Below, piece by piece: positions 1 to 9,016 of a DNA stretch of 64,000 nt. Made by a program: the position numbers and the translations under genes. The DNA lies in NCBI RefSeq assembly GCF_034057115.1, contig NZ_CP139195.1:744001-808000 (forward strand), in the 5' to 3' direction. Each line of letters opens with the position of its first letter. The stretch's first letter is position 1. The stretch is from Pseudomonas sp. AN-1 (lineage in GTDB: Bacteria > Pseudomonadota > Gammaproteobacteria > Pseudomonadales > Pseudomonadaceae). The notes below the pieces were generated by a model, which was not told where the DNA came from, did not search any database, and worked only from the letters and a program-made list of their open reading frames with translations.

Positions 1-368
1 ACCGCCGCGCCGACCTGCTCGACGCGCACCACCTCGCCGCGCCCGCGGATGCGCGCGCCGACCTTGACCGGCGCCGGGAAGCGCACGCGGTCGCAGCCGT
101 AGTTGACGCCCATGCGCAGGTTGTCGACCTGGATCAGCTGCGGCAGGAACAGGTTGACCAGCGACAGGGTCAGGTAGCCGTGGGCGATGCAGCCGCCGAA
201 CGGGCCGCTGGCGGCGCGCACCGGATCGACGTGGATCCACTGGTGGTCGCCGGTGGCCTCGGCGAACAGGTTGACCCGCGCCTGGTCGATCTCGATCCAG
301 TCGGTGGCACCCAGATCCTGGCCCTCGGCGGCGAGCAGCTGTTCGGCGCTGGAATAGATGGTGGTCAT
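1..368 (-). CDS. MaoC-family enoyl-CoA hydratase (partial, cut by window edge)
   Basis: The frame starts at ATG 368 and is still open at base 1, so only the N-terminal 122 or so residues are present. It reads as a MaoC/hydratase-2 hotdog protein, with the ATGDHQWIHVDP segment (catalytic Asp and His of the R-hydratase family), a following IAHGYLTLSL helix and VRFPAPVKVG. Such enzymes hydrate 2-enoyl-CoA thioesters. It lies 10 bp downstream of ipdF on the same strand, so it is probably co-transcribed and acts on a CoA intermediate of steroid ring or side-chain breakdown. The exact substrate cannot be read from sequence. Confidence 0.85.
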   Translation of the reverse strand, partial: MTTIYSSAEQLLAAEGQDLGATDWIEIDQARVNLFAEATGDHQWIHVDPVRAASGPFGGCIAHGYLTLSLVNLFLPQLIQVDNLRMGVNYGCDRVRFPAPVKVGARIRGRGEVVRVEQVGAA

Positions 369-378
369 GGCGCGCACC

Positions 379-1164
379 TCAGGCCTGCTGGGAGCTGACC
401 GACAGCACTTCGCCGGTCATGTAGGAGGCGTAGTCGCTGGCCAGGAAGACCATCACGTTGGCCACTTCCCAGACCTCGGCGGCGCGGCCGAAGGCCTCGC
501 GGCTGGCCAGCTGGGCGAGCAGCTCCTCGCTGGAAGCCTTCTTGAGGAAGTCGTGCAGGGCGATGGACGGCGACACCGCGTTGATGCGCACGCCGAACTC
601 AGCGGCTTCCAGTGCGCTGCAGCGGGTCAGCGCCATCACCCCGGCCTTGGCCGCGGCGTAGTGGGCCTGCTCCTTCTGCGCGCGCCAGCCGAGCACCGAG
701 GCGTTGTTGACGATCACCCCGCGGCCGCGGCCCTGCATGTGCGGCAGCATGGCGCGGGTCATGCGGAAGGTGCCGGTCAGGGTGATGTCGAGCACCCGCG
801 ACCACTCCTCGTCGCTCATCTCGGTGACGCGCTTCTGGCCGCCGAGCCCGGCGTTGTTGATCAGCACGTCGACGCCGCCCAGGCAGTCCTCGGCGGCGGC
901 GATCAGCGCCTGCACTTCTTCTTCCACGGCGACGTTGCACAGCTGGCCGTAGACGGCTTCGAGGCCGGTCTCGGCCTTGAGGCGCTCGACCGCCTCTTCC
1001 AGGCGGCGCGGGTGGATGTCGGAGATCATCAGCGCCCGGCAGCCCTCCTCCGCGCAGCGCTTGGCGGCGGCGAAACCGATGCCGGCGCCGGCGGCGGCGG
1101 TGATCAGGACGGACTTGCCGGCCAGCAGCTGGTGGCCGGGAACGTAGGGGGGAGCTTGTCGCAT
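379..1164 (-). CDS. ipdF: IpdF-type SDR, 5-hydroxy-HIP-CoA 5-dehydrogenase family
   Basis: A 261-aa classical short-chain dehydrogenase. It has a cofactor loop TAAAGAGIG near residue 23, NNAG, a Ser in NNASVLGW, the YAAAK catalytic pair and an SPSIALHDFL segment. From memory it matches mycobacterial IpdF (Rv3559c) along its whole length, including GGQ after NNAGL and the ALTRCSALEAAE stretch. IpdF oxidises the C5 hydroxyl of 5-OH-HIP-CoA during steroid C/D-ring degradation. ATG 1164 is preceded by GAGG at a normal distance. It heads an operon with the MaoC gene and has the shared steroid-promoter dyad upstream. It is split from the other HIP genes by about 25 kb of cobalamin and accessory genes. 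Confidence 0.9.
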   Translation of the reverse strand: MRQAPPYVPGHQLLAGKSVLITAAAGAGIGFAAAKRCAEEGCRALMISDIHPRRLEEAVERLKAETGLEAVYGQLCNVAVEEEVQALIAAAEDCLGGVDVLINNAGLGGQKRVTEMSDEEWSRVLDITLTGTFRMTRAMLPHMQGRGRGVIVNNASVLGWRAQKEQAHYAAAKAGVMALTRCSALEAAEFGVRINAVSPSIALHDFLKKASSEELLAQLASREAFGRAAEVWEVANVMVFLASDYASYMTGEVLSVSSQQA

Positions 1165-1197
1165 GGCAGAAACCTCGTTGGTAAAGGGTCTGCCACA

Positions 1198-1243
1198 GGT
1201 ATACGGGGCGCTCGGGGGTGCTACATCGTCAAAACGGACGGGG
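1198..1243 (-). promoter_or_regulatory. Steroid-regulon promoter of ipdF (dyad + -10)
   Basis: Read on the minus strand, the dyad CCCCGTC-CGTTTT-GACGATG (1224-1243) is followed after exactly 20 bp by TATACC (1198-1203), a -10-like hexamer. The same layout recurs upstream of five other steroid promoters in the window. The dyad would be centred near -42.5. The right half-site is perfect and the left half is degenerate. The activator is not identified. Confidence 0.55.
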
Positions 1244-1377
1244 CAGAGGGGCGCGCGCCGTCAAAGCTGCCAAGAGGCGCACCCTCCTCCGCTAGCCGGA
1301 TGGCGTAACCTGCCCACCTCGCCACCGGGCCATCCCCGGCGGCAGAGCAGCCAGACTTCATCGCCAGGGGACAAGGA

Positions 1378-2928
1378 ATGCCCACACCGCCCAGGATCGT
1401 CTTGATCAACCCGCCCCACACTGCCATCGGCAGCCGTATCCCCGACGAGCACCTGCCGCCACTCGGCCTGCTCAGCGTGGGCGGCCCCTTGCTGGATGCC
1501 GGGTTCGCGGTGTCGCTGCTGGATGCCGACCGCGAGAACCTGCCGCTGCCGGCGATCACCGGGCAGGTGCGTCAGCTGCGGCCGACGGTGGCGATGCTCG
1601 GCCATTCCGGGTCGAGTTCGGCGCACGCCACCGTGGTCGAGCTGTGCCAGCTGCTCAAGCAGGCGCTGCCGGACCTGACCATCGTCTACGGCGGGGTACA
1701 CCCCACCTATCACTGGCAGGAAATCCTCCGCGACTGCCCGGCCATCGACTTCATCGTGCGCGGCGAGGGCGAGCAGACCGCCCTGTCCCTGCTCGAAGCG
1801 CTGCGCGACGGCGATCCGCTGGACGGCGTGAAGGGCATCGCCTTCCGCCACCAGGGCCGGGTGCTGGGCACGCCGCCGGCGCCGCCGTTGCGCGACCTGG
1901 ACGCCTACCGGGTCGGCTGGGAGCTGATCGACCATGCCCGCTACTCCTACTGGGGCGGCAAGCGCGCCGTGGTGGTGCAGTTCTCGCGCGGCTGCCCCTA
2001 CCCGTGCAGCTACTGCGGGCAGCGCGGCTTCTGGACGCGCTGGCGGCACCGCGACCCGGTGGCCTTCGCCCGCGAACTGGCGCGCCTGCACCGCGAGCAC
2101 GGGGTGGAGCTGATCAACTTCGCCGACGAACTGCCCACCGGCTCGCGCAAGGCCTGGCGGACCTTCCTCGAGGCGCTGATCGCCGAAGACGTGCCGCTGC
2201 TGCTGGTCGGTTCGACCCGCGCCGGCGACATCGTGCGCGACGCCGACATCCTCCATCTGTACCGCCGGGCTGGCGTGATCCGCTTCCTGCTCGGCATCGA
2301 GAGCTACGACGAGGCCACGCTGGCGAACATCAACAAGCGGGCGGACGTCAGCGAGGACCGCCAGGCCATCCACCTGCTGCGCCAGCACGGCATCGTCTCC
2401 ATGGCCACCTACGTGCTCGGTTTCGAGGAGGAAGGTGACCGCGACTACTGGCGGTCGTTCCGCCATCTGCTGCGCTACGATCCCGACCAGATCCAGCTGA
2501 TCTACGCCACGCCGCATCGCTGGACACCCTTCTATGCCACGGTGGAGGAGCGCCAGGTCATCGAGACGGACACCCGGCGCTGGGACTACAAGCATCAGGT
2601 GCTGGCGGTGCGACGCGTCCCGGCCTGGCGGGTGTTCCTGTGGTTCAAGCTGATCGAGCTGGCCATGCAGTCCCGCCCCAGAGCGCTGGGACGCATCCTC
2701 CTGCACCGCGACGGCGACTTCCGCCACGCCATGCGCTGGTACAGCCGGATCGGCCGGCGGGTCTGGCTCCACGAGGTGGCGGAATTCCTGCGCCGCATCC
2801 CCGGGCTCAGGCCGGGACCGACCCTGCGCGAGTTCCTCGGCCCTTCGCTGGCGGAAACGGAATACGCGCATGACCGCGGCCAGCGGATCGCCACGGACAG
2901 GAAACATGCCGAGACGCTTGCGGAATGA
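1378..2928 (+). CDS. B12-binding-domain radical SAM protein, BchE-like
   Basis: A 516-aa protein with an N-terminal cobalamin-binding Rossmann domain (about residues 1-140: LINPPHT, PPLGLLSVGG, VYGGVHPTYH). The radical SAM core carries the cluster motif SRGCPYPCSYCGQ (CxxxCxxC, near residue 204), and there is a C-terminal extension. This is the architecture of the BchE/P-methylase family. BchE itself makes the isocyclic ring of bacteriochlorophyll, but the host shows no photosynthesis genes here. It sits next to the cob operon, transcribed toward cobJ, consistent with a cobalamin-dependent enzyme kept beside its cofactor genes. The substrate is unknown. ATG 1378 follows an AAGGA ribosome site. 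Confidence 0.75.
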   Translation: MPTPPRIVLINPPHTAIGSRIPDEHLPPLGLLSVGGPLLDAGFAVSLLDADRENLPLPAITGQVRQLRPTVAMLGHSGSSSAHATVVELCQLLKQALPDLTIVYGGVHPTYHWQEILRDCPAIDFIVRGEGEQTALSLLEALRDGDPLDGVKGIAFRHQGRVLGTPPAPPLRDLDAYRVGWELIDHARYSYWGGKRAVVVQFSRGCPYPCSYCGQRGFWTRWRHRDPVAFARELARLHREHGVELINFADELPTGSRKAWRTFLEALIAEDVPLLLVGSTRAGDIVRDADILHLYRRAGVIRFLLGIESYDEATLANINKRADVSEDRQAIHLLRQHGIVSMATYVLGFEEEGDRDYWRSFRHLLRYDPDQIQLIYATPHRWTPFYATVEERQVIETDTRRWDYKHQVLAVRRVPAWRVFLWFKLIELAMQSRPRALGRILLHRDGDFRHAMRWYSRIGRRVWLHEVAEFLRRIPGLRPGPTLREFLGPSLAETEYAHDRGQRIATDRKHAETLAE

Positions 2929-2991
2929 AGTCTCGCCGGCAGCATCTGCCGTGGCGCACCGAACCGTCTCGAGCACTGCCGGGCCTCGACC

Positions 2992-4674
2992 TCAGCGATA
3001 CCAGCGCGGCGTATACACCCAGTCGCCGCCGTCCGCGCGTGGGAAGCTGCGGGTAGTCGACGAGCCGATGATCACCAGGGTGCGCATGTCGACCAGCCCC
3101 GGGGTCAGCTCACCGAGGGTCAGGCTGGTCAGCTTCGCGCCGGGACGGCCGATGTCGCGGCCGAGCAGCACCCGGGTCTCGGCGGCGCGATGGCCTCTGA
3201 CGATGTCCAGGGCGCGACCGAGCTGCCAGGGCCGGGCGCGGGAGATCGGGTTGTAGAAGGCCATCACCAGATCGGCGGCGCCGGCGTGCTCCAGACGCTG
3301 CTCGATCACGGCCCAGGGCTTGAGGTTGTCCGACAGCGACAGCAGGCAGAAGTCGTGGCCCAGCGGCGCGCCGGCCAGCGCGGCGGTGGCCAGGGCGGCG
3401 GAGACGCCGGGGAGGATTTCCAGCTCGACCGCATGCCAGAGCGGGTCAATGCTCTGCTCCAGCGCCTCCAGCACCGCCGCGGCCATGGCGAACACCCCCG
3501 GATCGCCGGAGGAAACCACCACCGCGCGGCGCCCGCTGGCCGCCAGCTCGAAGGCATGGCGGGCGCGCTGCAGCTCCTCGCGGTTGTCGCTGCAGTGGCG
3601 CACCTGCTCGGCGCGCAGCGGGCCGGCCATGTTCACGTAGGTCTCGTAGCCGAGGATGTCCTCGGCCTCGTCCAGGGCGCGGCGCACCGCCGGAACCATC
3701 AGCTCGGCGGCGCCGGGGCCGAGGCCGACCACGCTGAGCCGGCCGCGCGCCCGGCCCAGGCAGGCCATCTCGACCGGCTGCGCGGCGCGGCCGATGCACA
3801 GGCCGTCGCCGTCCAGCAGCTCCTCCAGCGGCAGCAGGCTGCGCAGCCAGTCGGCCGGCGTCTCGCCCGCGCCGCGCTCGGCGAAGCGCAGCGGCACGCC
3901 GAGATCGCGCGCCACCATGCCCAGCGCAGCGTCAGGCATCGCCTCCAGCGGCGCCAGCAGGCCGGCCAGCGCCGCCTCGGCCAGGCCGTGGGCGGCCAGC
4001 GCGGCGCGCACCTTGGTGGCCAGCTCGGCCTCGCCAGCGTAGACCGCCACCACCAGCGCGCGCGGGTGGATCAGCAGCTCGTCGGCGCTGGCGCCGCGCG
4101 CGCAGCTCACCCGGATGCGCCGCCCGGCGTCCTCGTCCAGCGGCAGGCGCGCCGCAGCCAGCCAGGGCGCCGCGCCCTCCACGCGCACCGTCTCGCCGCC
4201 GAGCAGGTCGGCGACGAAACGCTTGCCCTCCTCCACGTCGGCCAGCGCGTAGCCCTCCGGCGGGTTGAGCAGGCAGGTACCGAAGCGCAGCTCGCCTGCG
4301 GTGGTGATCGCCGCCTCGATGCCGAAGATCGCCGCGATATCGCGGGCGATATGGTTGACCCCGGCCAGCCCGCCGAGCAGCGGCACCACCGCGCTGGCGT
4401 CCTCGGCGACCGCCAGCACCGGCGGCTCCTGCTCCTTGTCGGCCAGCACCGGCGCCAGGCTGCGGATCACGATGCCGGCGGCGCACAGCGCGACGATCGG
4501 CGTGCCGCTCTGGTACAGCACGCGCAGGGTGGCGCCGAAGTCGGCGTAGGCGATGTCCGCCTCGACCCGACCCTGCAGGGCGTAGACCGGCGCCTGCGGG
4601 TAGCGGCGCTGGATGCGCCGCGCGGTGGGCAGGCTGGCGGCGCCGAGGATCACGATTGCGGGAGTCTTGTGCAT
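2992..4674 (-). CDS. cobJ: CbiG-CobJ fusion: precorrin-3B C17-methyltransferase
   Basis: A two-domain corrin enzyme. The N-terminal part of about 300 residues is CbiG-like (AGIVIRSLAP, GGLAGVNHIARDIA). The C-terminal half is an SAM-dependent tetrapyrrole methylase (VVGLGPG, SSGDPGVFAMA, EILPGVSA, DFCLLSLSD), equivalent to CobJ, which methylates C17 and contracts the ring. I chose the ATG at 4674 because it overlaps the cobI stop as TGATG, a usual translational-coupling arrangement; an in-frame ATG at 4686 is the alternative. It is the last gene of cobG-cobH-cobI-cobJ. Lone CobJ proteins are about 250 aa, so the 560-aa length itself shows the fusion. Confidence 0.92.
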   Translation of the reverse strand: MHKTPAIVILGAASLPTARRIQRRYPQAPVYALQGRVEADIAYADFGATLRVLYQSGTPIVALCAAGIVIRSLAPVLADKEQEPPVLAVAEDASAVVPLLGGLAGVNHIARDIAAIFGIEAAITTAGELRFGTCLLNPPEGYALADVEEGKRFVADLLGGETVRVEGAAPWLAAARLPLDEDAGRRIRVSCARGASADELLIHPRALVVAVYAGEAELATKVRAALAAHGLAEAALAGLLAPLEAMPDAALGMVARDLGVPLRFAERGAGETPADWLRSLLPLEELLDGDGLCIGRAAQPVEMACLGRARGRLSVVGLGPGAAELMVPAVRRALDEAEDILGYETYVNMAGPLRAEQVRHCSDNREELQRARHAFELAASGRRAVVVSSGDPGVFAMAAAVLEALEQSIDPLWHAVELEILPGVSAALATAALAGAPLGHDFCLLSLSDNLKPWAVIEQRLEHAGAADLVMAFYNPISRARPWQLGRALDIVRGHRAAETRVLLGRDIGRPGAKLTSLTLGELTPGLVDMRTLVIIGSSTTRSFPRADGGDWVYTPRWYR

Positions 4675-5420
4675 CAGCCTTGCCACCTCGGGCCGGGAAC
4701 CAGGATCAGGGAGAAGTACGGCGAGGCCATCGGGTCGACCTCGGCCAGCGGCAGGCTGCGCTGCTCGGCCATGGTCGCCCGCTCGATGTACAGGGCGCGC
4801 TCGGCCATGCCGAGGCGCTCCAGCACCCGGCGCACCTTGTCGAAGTTACGGCCGAGCTTCATCACCACCGCCGCCTCGGCGCCGGACAGGCGCTCGTGCA
4901 ATTCCTCCTCGGACAGCACGCCGGACAGCACCAAAAGGCTCTGGTTGCGATACACCAGCGGCGCGCCGAGCGCGGCGGCGGCGCCGAGCATCGAGCAGAC
5001 GCCGGGCACCACCTCGGTGTCGTAGCGCTCGGCCAGGCGGTCGTGCAGGTACATGTAGGAGCCGAAGAAGAACGCATCGCCCTCGCAGATCACCGCCACG
5101 TCGCGGCCGGCGTCCAGGTGCGCGGCGACCTGCGCGGCGGCGGTGTCGTAGAAGTCGGCGATCACCTCCTCGTAGGAGAGCGGCGGCGCCAGCTTCTCGG
5201 TGGTCACCGGATAGACCAGCGGCAGGCGCAGCTGGTCGTCGCGCAGGTATTCCTCGATCACCCCGAAGGCGTTGCCGCCCTGCCCCTTGCTGGCCTTGGC
5301 CTTGGCGACGAAATAGGCCACCACCGGCGCGCCGCGCAGCAGGCGCAGCGCCTTGACGGTGATCAGCTCGGCATCGCCCGGCCCGACGCTCAGGCCCAGC
5401 AGTCGTCCCTTGCCCATCAT
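4674..5420 (-). CDS. cobI: Precorrin-2 C20-methyltransferase
   Basis: A 248-aa SAM-dependent tetrapyrrole methylase with [16 protein letters not shown] at the N-terminus, [18 protein letters not shown] in the middle and EVVPGVCSM. These features match CobI/CbiL, which adds the C20 methyl group to precorrin-2 to give precorrin-3A. The start overlaps the cobH stop and its own stop overlaps the cobJ start, so translation of cobH-cobI-cobJ is probably coupled. The gene is under the cobalamin riboswitch ahead of cobG. Confidence 0.93.
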   Translation of the reverse strand: MMGKGRLLGLSVGPGDAELITVKALRLLRGAPVVAYFVAKAKASKGQGGNAFGVIEEYLRDDQLRLPLVYPVTTEKLAPPLSYEEVIADFYDTAAAQVAAHLDAGRDVAVICEGDAFFFGSYMYLHDRLAERYDTEVVPGVCSMLGAAAALGAPLVYRNQSLLVLSGVLSEEELHERLSGAEAAVVMKLGRNFDKVRRVLERLGMAERALYIERATMAEQRSLPLAEVDPMASPYFSLILVPGPRWQG

Positions 5421-6043
5421 TCCACCTCCGTGGCCAGCGCGTTGACCGCCGCGGCGGCCATGGCGCTGCCGCCGCGCCGACCGCGGACGATCACGTAGGG
5501 CACGCCGTGGCTGCCTTCGGCGAGCAGGTCCTTGGACTCGGCGGCGCCGACGAAGCCCACCGGGAAACCGAGGATCAGCGCCGGTTTCGGCGCACCGGCG
5601 GCGAGCATCTCCAGCAGGTAGAACAGCGCGGTGGGCGCGTTGCCGATGACAACCACGCTGCCTTCCAGATGGTCGCGCCAGTGCTCCAGGGCCACCGCCG
5701 AGCGGGTGTTGCCGCGCGCGCGGGCCAGCGCGGGGATGTCCGGATCGTTGAGGGTACAGATCACCCGGTTGTCGGCCGGCAGGCGCGCGCGGGTGATGCC
5801 CTCGGCGACCATCCGCGCATCGCAGAGGATCGGTGCACCGGCCGCCAGCGCGGCGCGCCCGCTAGCGCCGGCGCCCGGCGAGAAGCGCAGCTCGTCGACC
5901 ACGTCGACCATGCCGCAGGCGTGGATCACGCGCACCGCGAGCTTTTCCAGATCGGCGGGGATCGCCGCGAGATCGGCCTCGGCGCGGATGATGGCGAAGG
6001 AGTTGCGATAGATTTCCTGTCCATCGCGGATGTAGTCGATCAT
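5417..6043 (-). CDS. cobH: Precorrin-8X methylmutase
   Basis: A 208-aa protein that starts [23 protein letters not shown], with the HACGMVD segment containing the family's active-site histidine and the [12 protein letters not shown] and GFPVGFVGA signatures of CobH/CbiC. The enzyme moves the methyl group from C11 to C12, producing hydrogenobyrinate. Length is normal for the family. It overlaps cobG upstream and cobI downstream by 4 bp each, in one leftward operon. Confidence 0.95.
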   Translation of the reverse strand: MIDYIRDGQEIYRNSFAIIRAEADLAAIPADLEKLAVRVIHACGMVDVVDELRFSPGAGASGRAALAAGAPILCDARMVAEGITRARLPADNRVICTLNDPDIPALARARGNTRSAVALEHWRDHLEGSVVVIGNAPTALFYLLEMLAAGAPKPALILGFPVGFVGAAESKDLLAEGSHGVPYVIVRGRRGGSAMAAAAVNALATEVE

Positions 6044-7383
6044 GGGGACTCCGGGGATGAGGGATGGGCGGCCAGCCGCGCGGCGGCCTGCTCGATGTTC
6101 AGATGTTCGGCCAGCACCGGGCCGTGGTCGCCGGCCAGCAACTGGTAGCGCGCCGGGGCCGTGGCCAGCAGGGTGAAGGCGGCGCCATGGGCGGCGGCGC
6201 AGCGCCGCGGGCAGCCGCTCAGGTGGATGTCCGCCGCGCCGGCCGCGGGCGGCAGCAAGGCGGCCAGGCGCCGGGCGTCGGCCTTGGTGTCGGCCAGCGC
6301 GCGGGCGCAGCCAGGCGAGCCGCTGCAGGCGATCAGCCGGGCCAGCGGCGCGGCCGGGTCAACCAGCAGGCCGAGGTCCGACAGGGCGCGCTGCGCTTCG
6401 GCGCCGCGCGCGGCGGGCACGTCGGGGAGCAGCACGCCCTGCCAGGGCGTCAGGTGCAGGCAGGGCGTGCCCAGTCGCTCGATCAGCGCCGCCAGCGCCT
6501 GCAACTGGCGGGCGTCGAGGCGGCCCAGCACGGTCTGCGCGCCGACCTGGCAGAGCCCGGCCTGGCGCTGTGCCTGCACGCCGAAGCGCCGCTGCGGTTC
6601 GGCCTGCGCGCGGCGCCAAGCGAGCAGCGCGACGTCGCGGCGCAGATCCAGCGCCGGATGGCGTGCGCGCAGCGCAGCGAGGACGGCCGGCGCCGGCAGA
6701 TTCTGCAGCAGATGGCGCATGCGGGTCTGTTCGGCGCCAGCGCGGTCGAGGAACAGCGCCAGCAGCGCGAACACCAGCTCGCCGGCCTGCGCCGCCGGAA
6801 TCGAGGCCAGCGCGGGTTCGTCCCCGGCGTGCTGCGGCGGGCAGCCGGCCAGGCCGAAGGCGTAGCGCGGCCCGTCCTCGCCCGGCAGGGCCGACAGCCA
6901 CAGGTCGTGGGGATGGTCGAGCATCGCCAGCGCCTCGCCGCCGTCGAGCTGCACGGCGAACTTGGGCGACAGCGCGTGCCAGCGCGGCTCGCGCTCCAGC
7001 CGGGCGAGCAGCGCGGCGGCCAGCGGGCGGGTATCGAGCAGCGCTTGCGGATCGTGGCCGGCGGCGGGGCTGAGCATCAGGTTGCGCACGTCGTCGCCGC
7101 CGGCGCTGGCGGCGCCCAGCCCGGCGGCCAGCAGGCGCTCGATCAGCGCGTCCTCGCACCCGGCGCGCACGCCGCGGATCTGCAGGTTGGCGCGGTTGGT
7201 GACGTCCAGCACGCCGTCGGCGCAGTCGCCGGCCGCGGCGGCGATGGCCCGCGCCTGGCGGGCGCTGAGCCGCCCACCGGGCAGCTTGATGCGGCAGATG
7301 CCGCCGTCGCGGGCGGCGACGATGCGCAACAGGCCCGGACAGGCGGAAGGGCGCGGCACAGCCGCGCGAAGAGGATGCTTCAC
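6040..7383 (-). CDS. cobG: Precorrin-3B synthase (oxygen-dependent)
   Basis: A 447-aa member of the nitrite/sulfite reductase ferredoxin-like family. It has the half-domain motif VTNRANLQIRGV near residue 60 and a C-terminal cluster region with CSGSPGCARALADTK and HLSGCPRRCAAAH, which supply cysteines for a 4Fe-4S centre. CobG hydroxylates precorrin-3A at C20 using O2, a hallmark of the aerobic pathway. It is the first gene of the riboswitch-led cobG-H-I-J operon. Its presence beside CbiD and CbiG domains means the pathway mixes aerobic and so-called anaerobic parts. Confidence 0.9.
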   Translation of the reverse strand: MKHPLRAAVPRPSACPGLLRIVAARDGGICRIKLPGGRLSARQARAIAAAAGDCADGVLDVTNRANLQIRGVRAGCEDALIERLLAAGLGAASAGGDDVRNLMLSPAAGHDPQALLDTRPLAAALLARLEREPRWHALSPKFAVQLDGGEALAMLDHPHDLWLSALPGEDGPRYAFGLAGCPPQHAGDEPALASIPAAQAGELVFALLALFLDRAGAEQTRMRHLLQNLPAPAVLAALRARHPALDLRRDVALLAWRRAQAEPQRRFGVQAQRQAGLCQVGAQTVLGRLDARQLQALAALIERLGTPCLHLTPWQGVLLPDVPAARGAEAQRALSDLGLLVDPAAPLARLIACSGSPGCARALADTKADARRLAALLPPAAGAADIHLSGCPRRCAAAHGAAFTLLATAPARYQLLAGDHGPVLAEHLNIEQAAARLAAHPSSPESP

Positions 7384-7518
7384 GAAAGGTCACCGGATTG
7401 TCCGTCGCGGCGACCCCTGCGATCCCGCCCACAGGCGAAACCCCGCGCCGGCCCGCAGGCCGGCGCGCTTGCAGCGTCGGTACACCCCGCCCGACGTTGG
7501 CACTCGCGACTCCTATCG

Positions 7519-7674
7519 CCGGCAGGTCTCCTGGCTGGCAGGTCGTCGCCCGGCGTCGCCTTCCCGGTTGCCCAGTGGCCTGTGACGCGGACTCGCTGCT
7601 GACAGTTGCGGGGGCAGCCACGGTCGGAGCGATGCTCTTCCGTGTTCCCTCTTCGGCCCTGAACGGGCACCGAC
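7519..7674 (-). ncRNA. Cobalamin riboswitch ahead of cobG
   Basis: Read on the minus strand, this leader shows the class I cobalamin element in order: GGTGCCC at the 5' end, AGGGAAC, the CTGCCCCCGCAACTGTC core, GCCACTGG (B12 box), GGGAAGGC and AGCCAGGAGACCTGCC at the 3' end. It lies between the predicted cobG promoter and the cobG start about 135 nt further on. It should repress cobG-H-I-J when adenosylcobalamin is plentiful. The boundaries are approximate. Confidence 0.93.
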
Positions 7675-7683
7675 GAACGCGCT

Positions 7684-7689
7684 ATTATG
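7684..7689 (-). promoter_or_regulatory. Candidate -10 box for the riboswitch-cobG transcript
   Basis: CATAAT on the minus strand lies about 10 bp before the 5' end of the riboswitch core, so transcription would begin at or just before the aptamer. No convincing -35 hexamer is visible. The divergent cobL promoter shares this interval. Confidence 0.35.
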
Positions 7690-7795
7690 CCCGGCTTTCG
7701 CCGCCATTGCCCTCACAGACCACCGTAGAGGCGAATTCATTCGCCAGGGCGCGGCATTCCGGCGGAGACATCCGCCCATCACACAAGGAACCCCG

Positions 7796-9016
7796 ATGAC
7801 GCCCTGGCTGACCGTAGTGGGCATCGGCGAAGACGGCTTCGCCGGCCTCGGTAAGAGCGCCCGCCGCGCCCTGCTCGGCGCTGCGCACATCGTCGGCGCC
7901 GAGCGCCAGCTGGCCCTGCTGCCGCGCTGCGTGAGCGCCGCGCGCGCGTGCTGGCCCAGCCCGTTCGACCTCGCGCCCGTGCTGGCCCGGCGCGGCACGC
8001 CGACCTGCGTGCTGGCCAGCGGCGACCCGATGTTCTACGGCGTCGGCGCCAGCCTGGCGCGCGCGCTGCCGGCCGGGGAGCTGCGCGTGCTGCCGGCGCC
8101 CTCCTCGGTGTCCCTGGCCGCCGCGCGCCTGGGCTGGGCGCTGCAGGACTGCACGGTGGTCTCGCTGGTAGCCCGCCCGCTGGCCGCGCTGAACCGCCAC
8201 CTGCAGCCCGGCGCGCGCCTCTTGGTACTCAGCGAAGGCGCCGCCACCCCGGCCGAGGTCGCCGCACTGCTGCGCGAACGCGGCTTCGGCCCCAGCCGCC
8301 TCAGCCTGCTGGAACACCTCGGCGGCCCGCACGAACGGCGCCTCGACGGCCTCGCCGCCGACTGGAGCCTGCCGCCCGGCGCCGCCCTCAACCTGCTGGC
8401 CATCGACTGCCGGGCGGAAGCCGGCGCGCAGCCGCTGCCGCCCACCGTCGGCCTGCCCGACGAGGCCTACCGCCACGACGGCCAGCTGACCAAGCGCGAC
8501 GTGCGCGCCGTCACCCTCGCCCGCCTCGCCCCGCTGCCCGGCGAGCTGCTGTGGGACGTCGGCGCCGGCTGCGGCTCGATCGGCATCGAGTGGCTGCGCG
8601 CCCATCCGCAGTGCCGCGCCCTCGCCGTCGAGGCCGACGCGGGCCGCCAGGCGCACATCCGCCACAACCGCGACGCCCTCGGCGTGCCGCACCTGCAGCT
8701 GGTCGCCGGCAGCGCGCCGCAGGCGCTAGCCGGCCTGCCGGCGCCGGACGCGGTGTTCATCGGCGGCGGCGTCACCGGCCCCGGCGTGCTGGAAGACTGC
8801 TGGGCGGCGCTCAAGCCGGGCGGGCGGCTGGTCGCCAACGCCGTCACCCTGCAAAGCGAGGCGCGGCTGATCGACTGGTACGCCCGCCACGGCGGCGAGC
8901 TGCTGCGCCTGCACATCGCCCACGCCCAGCCGCTGGGCAGCTTCGACACCTGGCGCCAGGCGCTGCCGATCACCCTGCTCTGCGTGCGCAAGCCCGTCGA
9001 GGCCGGCGATGCGTGA
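7796..9016 (+). CDS. cobL: Precorrin-6Y C5,15-methyltransferase (decarboxylating)
   Basis: A 406-aa fusion of a CbiE-type tetrapyrrole methylase (residues about 1-200: [30 protein letters not shown]) and a CbiT-type Rossmann methyltransferase (residues about 230-400: [33 protein letters not shown]). CobL methylates C5 and C15 and decarboxylates the C12 acetate. An AAGGA site precedes ATG 7796. It is divergent from cobG and overlaps cbiD by 8 bp, starting the cobL-cbiD-cobK operon. No riboswitch is visible on this side. Confidence 0.94.
   Translation: MTPWLTVVGIGEDGFAGLGKSARRALLGAAHIVGAERQLALLPRCVSAARACWPSPFDLAPVLARRGTPTCVLASGDPMFYGVGASLARALPAGELRVLPAPSSVSLAAARLGWALQDCTVVSLVARPLAALNRHLQPGARLLVLSEGAATPAEVAALLRERGFGPSRLSLLEHLGGPHERRLDGLAADWSLPPGAALNLLAIDCRAEAGAQPLPPTVGLPDEAYRHDGQLTKRDVRAVTLARLAPLPGELLWDVGAGCGSIGIEWLRAHPQCRALAVEADAGRQAHIRHNRDALGVPHLQLVAGSAPQALAGLPAPDAVFIGGGVTGPGVLEDCWAALKPGGRLVANAVTLQSEARLIDWYARHGGELLRLHIAHAQPLGSFDTWRQALPITLLCVRKPVEAGDA

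Noticed and set aside
3190-5025. A 611-codon open frame on the plus strand opposite cobJ and cobI
   Set aside because: It is a high-GC shadow: low-complexity Gly/Ala/Gln/Arg sequence with no domain, fully antisense to two well-recognised genes.
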